Shown: in pieces, positions 40,258 to 48,057 of the stretch
Layout of the letters: every line of letters begins with the position of its first letter
Numbering within the stretch: position 1 is the first letter of the stretch
DNA from: a virus
IMG/VR virus record: IMGVR_UViG_3300023196_001102
Location: 1-48,460 of that record
Length of the DNA: 48,460 nucleotides
Strand: one strand, 5' to 3'
Translations under genes and position numbers: made by a program
Notes under the pieces: generated by a model
The model's input: the letters and a program-made list of their open reading frames with translations, nothing else
What the model was told of the DNA's origin: nothing
The model's database searches: none

Positions 40258-40426
40258 TTTCTGAAACGTCGATTTTCTTTTCAAGACGTTGAATAGTTTG
40301 CAACAACTCCCAGAGTTTCCAATCTACAGCTTTTGCAAGTTCCATCACCTGTGTTCGAAATGCCGCATCAGTCATTTCATCAGGAATTACTGACGAATCT
40401 TCAATTACACGTATTTTTTTAACCAT
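40247..40426 (-). CDS. Small coiled-coil ORF, 59 aa
   Basis: This is a 59-residue gene with a strong AGGAG ribosome binding site. It begins MVKKIRVIEDSSVIPDEMTD and ends with a helix (WKLWELLQTIQRLEKK). Its stop overlaps the queD-like start (ATGACGACTAA). The good initiation signals and coupling make it convincing. The function is unknown. Confidence 0.8.
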   Translation of the reverse strand: MVKKIRVIEDSSVIPDEMTDAAFRTQVMELAKAVDWKLWELLQTIQRLEKKIDVSENDD

Positions 40427-40607
40427 TATGTTCTCCTAATTGGTTAGTTAGTTTTACTATCTCCTGTTTTAGGAGCAGTTTTTCTTTCTTAAGTTTTTTA
40501 ATACTAAGTTCAGCACTAGTATGTTTATACAACTGATCTATCTGTTTGTCAAGCTCTTTGTGCTTACTTTCTAAACTTTTTAACCGGTGTTCGATTTTTG
40601 GGGGCAT
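40419..40607 (-). CDS. DUF465/YdcH-like coiled-coil protein, 62 aa
   Basis: This is a 62-residue helical hairpin. EHRLKSLESKHKELDKQID followed by KKLKKEKLLLKQEIVKL is the DUF465 pattern, ending in LKKxKLxLKxEI. Such proteins are small and of unknown role in bacteria. It overlaps the cytidylyltransferase gene upstream by 44 nt and the next gene by 8 nt. Confidence 0.72.
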   Translation of the reverse strand: MPPKIEHRLKSLESKHKELDKQIDQLYKHTSAELSIKKLKKEKLLLKQEIVKLTNQLGEHNG

Positions 40608-41010
40608 TTTCCACCCTTTCCCTTAAATCACTTGTACTGAACCTATGATCTCTTCTATTGAAGTGAAGTTCAATACCTCGTTTACGACAAGTTTCCTTGC
40701 CAGTGAAATCCTTTTCTCGATATTCATCACCTAACATGCGTACATTTATATTATACATATTTAGAATATCAATCAAGTCTTGTTCAGTCTGATATGTGAT
40801 AATTTCATCTACATACTTAACTGCGCTTAGTTGTAAATGTCGTTCAACTAAACTTTGTACTGGTGTATTTTTTTGATCCGGTCTATCAATAGTTGGATCA
40901 GTTTGTAATCCAACTATTAGATATTCACAATGCTCTTTAGCTTCACGTAACATAGCGATATGCCCTGCGTGAAGCAAGTCAAATACACTACACGTAAACC
41001 CAACTCGCAT
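40564..41010 (-). CDS. Cytidylyltransferase, TagD-like
   Basis: This is a 148-residue protein. TCSVFDLLHAGHIAML contains the HAGH nucleotide-binding motif, and HRFSTSDLRERV corresponds to the RTxGISTT region. This is a complete small nucleotidyltransferase of the glycerol-3-phosphate cytidylyltransferase type. It activates a phosphorylated alcohol or sugar with CTP. It sits directly behind the sliding clamp gene (1-nt overlap) and may serve the glycosyltransferase pathway at 36-38 kb. Confidence 0.88.
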   Translation of the reverse strand: MRVGFTCSVFDLLHAGHIAMLREAKEHCEYLIVGLQTDPTIDRPDQKNTPVQSLVERHLQLSAVKYVDEIITYQTEQDLIDILNMYNINVRMLGDEYREKDFTGKETCRKRGIELHFNRRDHRFSTSDLRERVENAPKNRTPVKKFRK

Positions 41011-41729
41011 TAGCTTTGTGCCGGGAAGATGTATTCGTACACAGCCATGCCGTTGTCTACATCAATCTTTAACGCACCTGCGTCACTAAATCGCATAGTG
41101 ATATCACCATTAAGATTTAGTACACTTTGTACTTCAGCAACTGGATATTTCCAGCTTTGTTTAAGCTCACCAGATACACTAGCTTCAAATGTAAAGTTAC
41201 CAGTGTGTCCACTGTCATCACCAAAATAAAACTTTAGTGAATCACCATCTGTTTTCGCAATAAAGACATTCTCTTCACTGTTTGCTTGTGCTTGCATCTT
41301 AAATCGTGCTACACTAGCACTATGTGGAGCAACTTCTACGTCCCAATTAGCACCTTTAAACCGTACTTCTGGAATACGTTGTGTAATAAGTTCTTTGCTC
41401 ATAAAGCGGAAGTCATTTTTAAAATCACCACCTGCGTTTACAAACTTCATAGTAAATGGTACTTCTTCACCATTACGCTCACGCATCTCAACACTGATGT
41501 TTGCGTTTTCCGCATATTCAGAAATGTTAAGGATAACGTTTAGTTTATCCAAGTTTGGCAATCCAATTACACCAGCCAATTCGCTACGTGCGGTTTTGTA
41601 AGTTGCCTTTACAATTACTTTGTTGTCGTCATCCTTAGCTTCAATAACACTTCCGTCAGTAACCTTTACTGCGTCAATATTACCTACGTTACGGGTATGC
41701 TTTACGATGTCGAGAAGATAGTCTCTCAT
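41010..41729 (-). CDS. 45: Sliding clamp, T4 gp45-like
   Basis: This is a 239-residue protein. The size and the C-terminal pattern (ITMRFSDAGALKIDVDNG, then YEYIFPA) match T4-type clamps. The first half has the clamp repeat, including LPNLDKLNVILNIS. It would encircle DNA as a trimer and tether the polymerase, and in T4-like phages it also activates late transcription, which fits the late boxes in this window. No clamp loader is seen in the window. It overlaps the Smr gene by 4 nt. Confidence 0.86.
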   Translation of the reverse strand: MRDYLLDIVKHTRNVGNIDAVKVTDGSVIEAKDDDNKVIVKATYKTARSELAGVIGLPNLDKLNVILNISEYAENANISVEMRERNGEEVPFTMKFVNAGGDFKNDFRFMSKELITQRIPEVRFKGANWDVEVAPHSASVARFKMQAQANSEENVFIAKTDGDSLKFYFGDDSGHTGNFTFEASVSGELKQSWKYPVAEVQSVLNLNGDITMRFSDAGALKIDVDNGMAVYEYIFPAQS

Positions 41730-41968
41730 ACTGTTTTCCTTTTCTTTAGTATTACGTTATAACTGCCTTGTGTGCGGATATTAAATCTATATTCTCGCAC
41801 ATGTTTATTTAGATGTAACCAAGTTTCTATTTCGTTACGAATTAAGCCTTGACCACATATTACTTCACAACGTTTAATATTACTATAATAACACTCACTT
41901 ATGAATCTGTCAACACTTTTCCACGCTTCATGTATATGTTTTCCATGTAAATCTAAACTTGTTTTCAT
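41726..41968 (-). CDS. Smr-domain protein, 80 aa
   Basis: LDLHGKHIHEAW at the N-terminus and the CEVICGQGLIRNEIETWL and GSYNVILKK segments are the Smr (MutS2 C-terminal) signatures. Stand-alone Smr domains act as small endonucleases or nucleic-acid-binding modules. It lies between DNA polymerase and clamp with 4-nt overlaps on both sides, so a DNA-processing role is likely. Confidence 0.85.
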   Translation of the reverse strand: MKTSLDLHGKHIHEAWKSVDRFISECYYSNIKRCEVICGQGLIRNEIETWLHLNKHVREYRFNIRTQGSYNVILKKRKTV

Positions 41969-44646
41969 CCAAAATCAAACAGACTCTCAAATGTAGTCTT
42001 GTCCTCTGCTTTTGATAAGTCAATTGGTAGTACACCAAGTAAGTTATCAATCTTTTTAGTGATAATTGTTTCTTCCATGAGATCTACGTCAAACGGAAGT
42101 TCTTTGAACCAGTCTGGAGGGACTAGTGAATCTGTAGGGTATCCTATGCTAGTGAATCCCATTGGATTCGGTTTCAGTTTACAGACAATAGTTTTCATAC
42201 CATCAACAATGTCTGGACTGTATTTATCGTTGTTAATTCCCTTGAGTCTATTGTAGTTGATTGCGGCTCTTACGTGTCCAGGCATGTTTGCTTTACCAGT
42301 GTACACGCCCTTTTTCCACTCAAGACCAGTATAGTGTGTAAGTTTGTTAACACGTTTAGGTGTACCAATTAACCAAGGATCCTTTTGTCTAAACTCTTGA
42401 CGAAATTCAATAATACGAGTAATTAAGTCTTCATCAGTTGTTCCTGTTAGTGTTTTTAACAATAACTCGCTTAAAAATTCTTGCATAAACGGCGGCGTAT
42501 CACTACGCTTTAAGTCCAAGCCCATGGCTTTAATCTTACCTGGCTTGTCGTCTTTGTCTTCTCTATAGCCCTCGTTATCATATACTAGGATAGCATAACG
42601 TTTCTTTTTAATAAAGATACCAGACAAGGCAACCATTTCACGAGCGGCGGCAATAATCTCACCTTGCGCAGGGTCAAGTACATTATGTGCTTGTGCCATG
42701 TATCCAGGAAACGTTGTGTTTGCTTGATCGCATACAGTGTCATAAAGTTCAGTAACCTTATCTTTATTCCACTCAAACTCGCCGCTTTCAATCTTGTCTT
42801 TAAATATAGGGTAAGCACTAAAGTAGATACTATCAGTATCGCCATAAACAATTGTATCGCCTACGTGATTATATTCTCCAGTAAACAGTTCATTAACACT
42901 AGCACCCATGTGTCTAGCAATAGTACGTCCTGTTAGTGTTGTTGATTGTCCCATACGTGGATCATTAAAACGTGATCCTTGGTTAAGTAACGCACCATAC
43001 AAACTGTTCAAGTTAATCTTTTTAACTAGCTGACGTTTATCCCAATAGCCAAACTTGGCATCATCTTTGCCTTGTACAGCTCTAGCTTCTTTCTGCATAA
43101 CTTTACGTTCAGCATACCAACGCTCTAGCAAGCCAGGAATGATACCTTTTTTGTCTTGTCTAATAATAGTAGCATTACTACTAATAACCCAAGGCTGATC
43201 GCTCTCAAAGATAATGCTGTATATTTCAGCACCAGTAGCCATTAGTTCTTCGCCGTTCTCAAAGTCAATCCACAACTGCGTTTCAGTATCTTTTGCCATT
43301 ACAAGTTCATACTCTGGACAAGCAAACTTGCCTTCCCATGCTCTTGCAGCTTCCCATTTGTATTCCTGTAGTAGTGGTACAGTTAATGTGTGTCTAACTT
43401 GTCCTACAATAGTCTCTGTACTCAAGTTAAGGCTACGTAGGATACTTGGATACAGACTGTTCAAGTCCATACTGCCAATCCATTCATGTCTACCTCTTAC
43501 TGGAGTAGCAACGTAAGCACCTGCGGCTTGTGTTGATTGTGGATAATGCTTTTGTACTTTATCACGCACTTTATCAGGAACAATAAGTCCACGATGGTGT
43601 GCTTCATTAATAATAGCTTGGTCAGTAACAGCAACAGCACCCATTGTTGTTTGTATCAATACTGTGTTATCGTGCGCAATAACGTTTGCTAAGTCAATAA
43701 ACTGTAGCTTGGCATCTAGCTTAACTAATAGCTCAACGTCTTGTCTGTTGTAATCAATAAACGTATGGAAGTCATTGTTATATAGCTGATCCAGAGTACC
43801 TTTATACTCAATTTTGCGCTCGTTAAGTTCATACTCGCCAATAGCATCCAAACTATAACTGTGCATTTCATGATATGTATACTTTTGATACAGTGCCATG
43901 TAATCCAAGTGTAGGCGTCCAATTGTATCAAACGTCTCTTGTGCTTTACCATACTTCTCAAACTCTCGCCGCTTGGGATACTGGTCCCATAAGCAAAACT
44001 TTTTAGTATACTCTTTACCAATTGTTCTGGAAATACGGTTTACTGTGTATGGAATGTCGAAGCCTTCGCTGTTCCATCCACTCATTACATCCGCATCATC
44101 AATTAATTCAAGGAAAGTTTTTAGTAGTTCTTCTTCAGTATCCATTAACATAGTGTCTGGAAAGCGACTACATATCTCTGACGCATCTTCACGACTAAGT
44201 GTATCTGGCTTACACACCAAACATACTGTAGTTTTAAGCCAACTAAGATGAACTGCGATTGCTGTAATAGCGTTAAACGGATCCTCAGGCGGAGCAAACC
44301 CTACATCTTTATCAAAGTCAACCTCAATATCAAAAAAGGCTAAGTTTAAGTTAGGAGTATCTTTACCTAAGTAGTTGTCTGCTAAACACTTAAACGTGCG
44401 GTTTACATCACTTTCAAAAAGTTTCTGTCCGCCGTACATCTTCTTTTCTTTTTTAAACGCTCTGCCATTAGTTGTAGCATAGCGTGATAGTTTGTCACCA
44501 AAAATACTGTCGTATTTTCCACGCTGATCCTTATAATAAAATCCATAGCTAGCAGGATACTCACGGTATACCCGCCGTCCTTTTTCATCACGTTCAGTAA
44601 CGTGTATAATATCTTTGTTTTGATCGAAGTAAGCGTCTACATACAT
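41965..44646 (-). CDS. 43: DNA polymerase, family B, T4 gp43-like
   Basis: This 893-residue protein matches T4 gp43 in length (898). Residues 104-109 (FFDIEV) are exonuclease motif I. MDLNSLYPSI is polymerase motif A, the KINLNSLYGAL segment is motif B and YGDTDSIYF is motif C with both catalytic Asp residues. No disruption is seen. It is the replicative polymerase with proofreading activity. It is coupled to the ferredoxin reductase upstream (1-nt overlap) and the Smr gene downstream. Confidence 0.97.
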   Translation of the reverse strand: MYVDAYFDQNKDIIHVTERDEKGRRVYREYPASYGFYYKDQRGKYDSIFGDKLSRYATTNGRAFKKEKKMYGGQKLFESDVNRTFKCLADNYLGKDTPNLNLAFFDIEVDFDKDVGFAPPEDPFNAITAIAVHLSWLKTTVCLVCKPDTLSREDASEICSRFPDTMLMDTEEELLKTFLELIDDADVMSGWNSEGFDIPYTVNRISRTIGKEYTKKFCLWDQYPKRREFEKYGKAQETFDTIGRLHLDYMALYQKYTYHEMHSYSLDAIGEYELNERKIEYKGTLDQLYNNDFHTFIDYNRQDVELLVKLDAKLQFIDLANVIAHDNTVLIQTTMGAVAVTDQAIINEAHHRGLIVPDKVRDKVQKHYPQSTQAAGAYVATPVRGRHEWIGSMDLNSLYPSILRSLNLSTETIVGQVRHTLTVPLLQEYKWEAARAWEGKFACPEYELVMAKDTETQLWIDFENGEELMATGAEIYSIIFESDQPWVISSNATIIRQDKKGIIPGLLERWYAERKVMQKEARAVQGKDDAKFGYWDKRQLVKKINLNSLYGALLNQGSRFNDPRMGQSTTLTGRTIARHMGASVNELFTGEYNHVGDTIVYGDTDSIYFSAYPIFKDKIESGEFEWNKDKVTELYDTVCDQANTTFPGYMAQAHNVLDPAQGEIIAAAREMVALSGIFIKKKRYAILVYDNEGYREDKDDKPGKIKAMGLDLKRSDTPPFMQEFLSELLLKTLTGTTDEDLITRIIEFRQEFRQKDPWLIGTPKRVNKLTHYTGLEWKKGVYTGKANMPGHVRAAINYNRLKGINNDKYSPDIVDGMKTIVCKLKPNPMGFTSIGYPTDSLVPPDWFKELPFDVDLMEETIITKKIDNLLGVLPIDLSKAEDKTTFESLFDFG

Positions 44647-45344
44647 TAGCCGACAAATGCCCTTTCTTGTACAAACGTTCCTTGTGTACGCTTGTTGCCT
44701 TCGTTAAATCCGAGGCTGTTAAAGTGTTCTTTTAAATCATTGTTAAATTCTACACTTCCACATAACATTATACGTTGTTCTACAGGATTGTCAATCTGTA
44801 CTGTGCCGTCTGCCATAAACTTTTGTATACGTCCATGTAGTTCAGCAGGCTCTTGTGTAACTGTGCTAATATATTCAACGGGCATCTCATTCAAGAAGTC
44901 TCGGTAACAGTCCTGTTCAGCATGTAGCCTTGTTGTCCATGTTACTGTAATGTTATCAAATAAGTCGTATGTTTCTGGTTCACGCAATAAACTAATAAAC
45001 GGAGCAATACCAGTACCACTTGCCATCATTACTAGATGTCCACCTAGTTCTAAGTTAGCAAGTATAAGTGTGCCTGTTGGCTTCTCACCTACACGAATAT
45101 TATCGCCTACTTCAATATGTTGTAGTTTACTTGTTAGTGGACCGTCCTGTACTTTGATACTATAAAACTCTATGTAGTCGTCATATGGACCACTAGTAAT
45201 ACTATACGCTCTGCTTGGAGCATCTTCTAATCCAATCATAACGAACTCCCCCGCAGTAAATCTATAACTGCGAGGTCGTTCTGTTCTAATTCTAAAAAGT
45301 TTATCTGTATAGTGTTGGACTTCAATAACTTTTAAGTCTAGCAC
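44646..45344 (-). CDS. Ferredoxin/flavodoxin-NADP+ reductase
   Basis: From the GTG at 45344 the protein has 232 residues. An ATG at 45431 is open but lies deep in the previous gene, while the GTG is just after that gene's stop. SRAYSITSGPYDD is the FAD-binding RxYS motif, MMASGTGIAPFISLLR is the NADPH-binding motif and the C-terminal region reads MLCGSVEFN. It transfers electrons between NADPH and a ferredoxin or flavodoxin. Radical SAM enzymes need such electrons, so it may serve QueE and the plus-strand cluster (inference). Confidence 0.9.
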   Translation of the reverse strand: MLDLKVIEVQHYTDKLFRIRTERPRSYRFTAGEFVMIGLEDAPSRAYSITSGPYDDYIEFYSIKVQDGPLTSKLQHIEVGDNIRVGEKPTGTLILANLELGGHLVMMASGTGIAPFISLLREPETYDLFDNITVTWTTRLHAEQDCYRDFLNEMPVEYISTVTQEPAELHGRIQKFMADGTVQIDNPVEQRIMLCGSVEFNNDLKEHFNSLGFNEGNKRTQGTFVQERAFVG

Positions 45345-45345
45345 A

Positions 45346-45603
45346 TTAATGTCCTTTGCCGACAGCCGCCAATAGTTCTTCCAATTCGCTGAAATCGTCT
45401 GATACTTTTGCGAACTCTTGTTTGTAAGCAATACGTATTGCTTTGTTAATAGTTGCTGGCTTCATATCTAGCTCTTCCGCAACTGCGGTAACAGTATCTT
45501 TAAGTCCACCTTTAAGTGTTTCCACCTCTGATGTTACTTGGATACCCTCGTTAATAATTTGTTTAAGTTTCGTAATTTCACTATCACTAAATGCTCGTGA
45601 CAT
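45346..45603 (-). CDS. DsbA-like dsDNA-binding protein
   Basis: From the second ATG (MSRAFSDSE), which has AAGGAG at good spacing, the protein has 85 residues. LKQIINEGIQVTSEVETLKG, then LKDTVTAVAEEL and IRIAYKQEF follow the layout of T4 DsbA, a small helical double-stranded-DNA-binding protein that influences late transcription. It has its own sigma70-like promoter. It is the first gene before the reductase and polymerase. Confidence 0.7.
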   Translation of the reverse strand: MSRAFSDSEITKLKQIINEGIQVTSEVETLKGGLKDTVTAVAEELDMKPATINKAIRIAYKQEFAKVSDDFSELEELLAAVGKGH

Positions 45604-45632
45604 ATTCATCTCCTTTAGCTTGTTATCCTACT

Positions 45633-45661
45633 ACTATATGTTAGATTTGTTAGGTTGTCAA
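45633..45661 (-). promoter_or_regulatory. Sigma70-like promoter upstream of dsbA-like/polymerase genes
   Basis: TTGACA (45656-45661), a 17-bp spacer and TATAGT (45633-45638) lie 29 nt before the ATG at 45603. The promoter overlaps the end of the DUF6356-like gene. Confidence 0.86.
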
Positions 45662-45858
45662 GTCTTTTTACGAGTGTTTAATATACCATTTATAACATTA
45701 CTTGCGGTGTGAGTAAAGCATCTTGGCGCAATACTATGTATAATTAGTGCTGGCACCAAGAGTTGTAGTTTAACTGCTGTCTTTAATGCTAGCCACATAT
45801 GTGTTAGCTTTGTTTCATTAACTTCATTTAAGTGTGCGTTACATTGTTTACTAAACAT
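45658..45858 (-). CDS. DUF6356-like small membrane protein
   Basis: This is a 66-residue protein. AHLNEVNETKLTHMWLALKTA is followed by a hydrophobic stretch and LIIHSIAP, matching the same H-L...H...IHS..P pattern as the protein at 10029. It starts as TAATG on the previous stop. A membrane location is predicted. The function is unknown, though its place behind endolysin and small membrane proteins could suggest a link to lysis. Confidence 0.68.
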   Translation of the reverse strand: MFSKQCNAHLNEVNETKLTHMWLALKTAVKLQLLVPALIIHSIAPRCFTHTASNVINGILNTRKKT

Positions 45859-46133
45859 TATTTTTCTAGTTCCTTTAGTCTTTGTTCTATCGCATCTATT
45901 TTTGCTGTTATTTTTGGGTACTTTTTACGCCATGCATCTTCTGGTTGTTCTAACCAAGTCCAACCATAACGCTTAACAAGATAGTCCATTCCATTATCTA
46001 CTTTGGCATAAAACCAAAGTCCAGCTCTAGTAGTACTCAAGTACGCTAAACAGATCGCACCTAATATACTGCCACCTATACTTGTGTAAATCCACAAACG
46101 ATTGGTGGCCATGTCACTAACAATATCCCACAT
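45858..46133 (-). CDS. Membrane protein with one TM segment, 91 aa
   Basis: The start at MWDIVSDMA (46133) follows the upstream TAG by 1 nt. A hydrophobic segment YTSIGGSILGAICLAYLS is followed by a charged cytosolic-type tail with helical KIDAIEQRLKELEK. No family is recognised. It belongs to a set of small membrane-protein genes downstream of the endolysin. Confidence 0.75.
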   Translation of the reverse strand: MWDIVSDMATNRLWIYTSIGGSILGAICLAYLSTTRAGLWFYAKVDNGMDYLVKRYGWTWLEQPEDAWRKKYPKITAKIDAIEQRLKELEK

Positions 46134-46134
46134 A

Positions 46135-46287
46135 CTATTCAGATTTCCAAATAGTCCATGCTCCGTAAGCAATCATAGCATACGCAATTAAGTTTACAGG
46201 TACCAATATCATTGCTATACCTGAAGCTACTAGTACAACACCATCAAGTGTCGTTCTCTCTTTTAGTCTGTTCTTTAACCAACTCAT
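46135..46287 (-). CDS. Small membrane protein, 50 aa
   Basis: The ATG at 46287 has a strong GGAGGAG site. An earlier in-frame start would be inside upstream genes. The protein has a hydrophobic stretch GVVLVASGIAMILVPVNLIAY and then MIAYGAWTIW, probably two membrane passes. It may be a holin-type or other lysis-related protein by position (inference). Confidence 0.72.
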   Translation of the reverse strand: MSWLKNRLKERTTLDGVVLVASGIAMILVPVNLIAYAMIAYGAWTIWKSE

Positions 46288-46381
46288 CGTTATATCTCCT
46301 CCAATAGTTGTTTCGCTCATTAGTACTAGTATGTTCCGCTTCATGACGTTTATATACTGTTAAATAATGAGCCATATCCAT
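46244..46381 (-). CDS. Small ORF, 45 aa, overlapping the next gene by 44 nt
   Basis: This 45-residue charged frame (MDMAHYLTVYKRHEAEHTST, then NNYWRRYNDELVKEQ) starts 1 nt after the previous stop with GGAGAG upstream. The YWRRYNDEL phrase resembles conserved small proteins I recall in marine phages. Its last 44 nt also encode the start of the 50-residue membrane protein, so this DNA is read in two frames. Confidence 0.68.
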   Translation of the reverse strand: MDMAHYLTVYKRHEAEHTSTNERNNYWRRYNDELVKEQTKRENDT

Positions 46382-46382
46382 G

Positions 46383-46577
46383 TTACTCTCCAAACATGTT
46401 TATCAATTCTGGACCAAAGCTACCTGCGGCCCATCCTAATGCTACAATACTAATTACTCCAATTAGTAACCATTTCATTTTAAAATCATCAACTGACATC
46501 TTTATAGCAACTAATTCGTTACCTAATACACGTAGTTGTATTTCCATTTTACCTTTATCGTCTACTTCTTCAGCCAT
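46383..46577 (-). CDS. Small membrane protein, holin-like position, 64 aa
   Basis: The start at MAEEVDDKG (46577) lies 1 nt beyond the endolysin stop. The N-terminal half is charged and helical (QLRVLGNELVAIKMSVDD), then comes one membrane segment (WLLIGVISIVALGWAAGSF). Its position directly behind the endolysin and its single TM segment fit a holin or spanin-type component, but this is inference. Confidence 0.75.
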   Translation of the reverse strand: MAEEVDDKGKMEIQLRVLGNELVAIKMSVDDFKMKWLLIGVISIVALGWAAGSFGPELINMFGE

Positions 46578-46578
46578 T

Positions 46579-47427
46579 CTATTCTCCAAACATCATTGCA
46601 AGACTAACTGGACCCATAACACCGTCTGGTGTAAGTCCATTCTCTTCTTGCCAGTGCTTAATGTGTGCTTCAGTACCTCTACCAAAAACACCATCTGCCC
46701 CGATTTCTAATTCTTCTTGTACTGCTCTAACTGTCGGTCCTCTTGACCCTACACGAATAGTTTCGTATACCATTTTACTTGGAGCCCAATGTCCGCCTAA
46801 CACTTCCATTGCGTGTTTGTAATGCTTCTCACGATCTTCAAGACCAATGTATCCACCGTTAATACGCTTCGTAGCACCTTTAACATCACGACTGTCGCAA
46901 TACTTGTTTAAGTCGTTTGTATCCCAGAACCAACAAGCACTGTCTAGTGCGCCTTTTTTCGTGCGTACATACTCTACTGCCGCTTCTGGGGACATTTCGA
47001 CATCTTGACCGAACTTTGTATAATTGTAACGTCCTGTAAGTTGTAGAATGCCACCGCCCCTAAATGTCCAACCATCGCCTGAATCGGTGTCGCCGTTGTC
47101 CATTCTATTTGCGTATATAACATTCGCAATTTTTCTAGGCTTTCTGTGATAAGGTTCTGCATCTCTACCTGCCCTTTCGAAATATTTCGGAAAAATTGCA
47201 TTAAGTGCTTTTGCACTATAGTTTAAATTTTCGCTTAGTACTTTAAAGTTATTAGACTCATGTCCGCACTGTGCGATAAACATTGCTACACGTTCTGGTG
47301 TATCTACTTCCCATAGTGGAAGTATTTCACACATTGCGTCATACCAATCTTCTGCTTCTTCGTTTCCGCGAAGCATTTCGATTACCATTTCTTCTGTAAA
47401 TTCAAATTCAAAATCTTCTAGTGCCAT
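46579..47427 (-). CDS. GH19-type endolysin with peptidoglycan-binding domain
   Basis: This is a 282-residue protein. Residues about 40-200 are a glycoside-hydrolase-19 (chitinase-like lysozyme) domain, with catalytic Glu in CGHESNNFKVLSENLNYSA and the FRGGGILQLTGRYNY motif. Residues about 220-280 are a PG_binding_1 domain (VGSRGPTVRAVQEEL, then DGVFGRGTE and DGVMGP). It cleaves cell-wall glycan at the end of infection. There is no signal peptide, so a holin would be needed for export, and small membrane proteins follow directly. A late-type box lies 27 nt upstream. Confidence 0.93.
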   Translation of the reverse strand: MALEDFEFEFTEEMVIEMLRGNEEAEDWYDAMCEILPLWEVDTPERVAMFIAQCGHESNNFKVLSENLNYSAKALNAIFPKYFERAGRDAEPYHRKPRKIANVIYANRMDNGDTDSGDGWTFRGGGILQLTGRYNYTKFGQDVEMSPEAAVEYVRTKKGALDSACWFWDTNDLNKYCDSRDVKGATKRINGGYIGLEDREKHYKHAMEVLGGHWAPSKMVYETIRVGSRGPTVRAVQEELEIGADGVFGRGTEAHIKHWQEENGLTPDGVMGPVSLAMMFGE

Positions 47428-47454
47428 TTTACAAATCCTTGTTTTATGTATGTG

Positions 47455-47462
47455 TATTTATT
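47455..47462 (-). promoter_or_regulatory. Late-type promoter box (AATAAATA)
   Basis: AATAAATAC on the minus strand lies 27 nt before the endolysin ATG. It fits the relaxed NATAAATA late consensus. Late expression of an endolysin is expected. Confidence 0.5.
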
Positions 47463-48057
47463 TTATAAACGCTCCTATGCGTCCATGAACATCTGGATCA
47501 TCTACATATCTGTATCCATCTGGCGGAGTTTGGTCTTGTCCTTGCCATACAGGTATGTACTCAGTTTGCCCGTCAGGGAAATCTGGATTATGTCTCAGAT
47601 GTAATTCTATTAGATTACCGCCTATGTACTCTGCGTTTATCTTACTGTATTTATTTTTAATATAATCTAAACAACTAGGTAATGGTATTTGAACATCTAC
47701 TTTTACCCAACGATCCCATTGTGTATATGTTGCTGGATTTTTATGTCCTTGTACTGCTAGTACTTGTTCGCCGTTAAGATAATCTACACTAATATGATTG
47801 CCTTCAAATATTTCACACCAAAAATGTCCTAGTGTTAAGTGATCTGTAAAATCTTTAATGTAGTGTTTTTGAGCACCAAGCCCAAGTCCTATAGCATTTA
47901 CACAAGGTCTTACAATATAGTAATCTGATTGCGAAACTCTAGTTCCTACTGGACCACAAGTATAACCAAGATGTCTTGCTAGTATAAGTTTATCGAATAT
48001 CCATAAGTCCTCAGGAGCAGTTGTCGCCCATGCTATTTCTTCTGTACAAAGATTCAT
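47458..48057 (-). CDS. ATP-grasp-like protein (tentative)
   Basis: This is a 199-residue protein. YYIVRPCVNAIGLGLG, then GHFWCEIFEGNHISVDYLNG and the C-terminal INAEYIGGNLIELHLRHNPD resemble an ATP-grasp fold, where the last segment would supply the metal-binding Glu and Asn. Walker motifs are absent, as expected for that fold. If correct it would ligate an unknown acid to an amine or thiol. It starts by ATGA overlap on the Cys-rich mini-gene. Confidence 0.55.
   Translation of the reverse strand: MNLCTEEIAWATTAPEDLWIFDKLILARHLGYTCGPVGTRVSQSDYYIVRPCVNAIGLGLGAQKHYIKDFTDHLTLGHFWCEIFEGNHISVDYLNGEQVLAVQGHKNPATYTQWDRWVKVDVQIPLPSCLDYIKNKYSKINAEYIGGNLIELHLRHNPDFPDGQTEYIPVWQGQDQTPPDGYRYVDDPDVHGRIGAFIK

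Noticed and set aside
45345-45431. ATG 45431 as start of the ferredoxin reductase
   Set aside because: The added residues are an out-of-frame reading of the DsbA-like gene; the GTG at 45344 directly follows that gene's stop.
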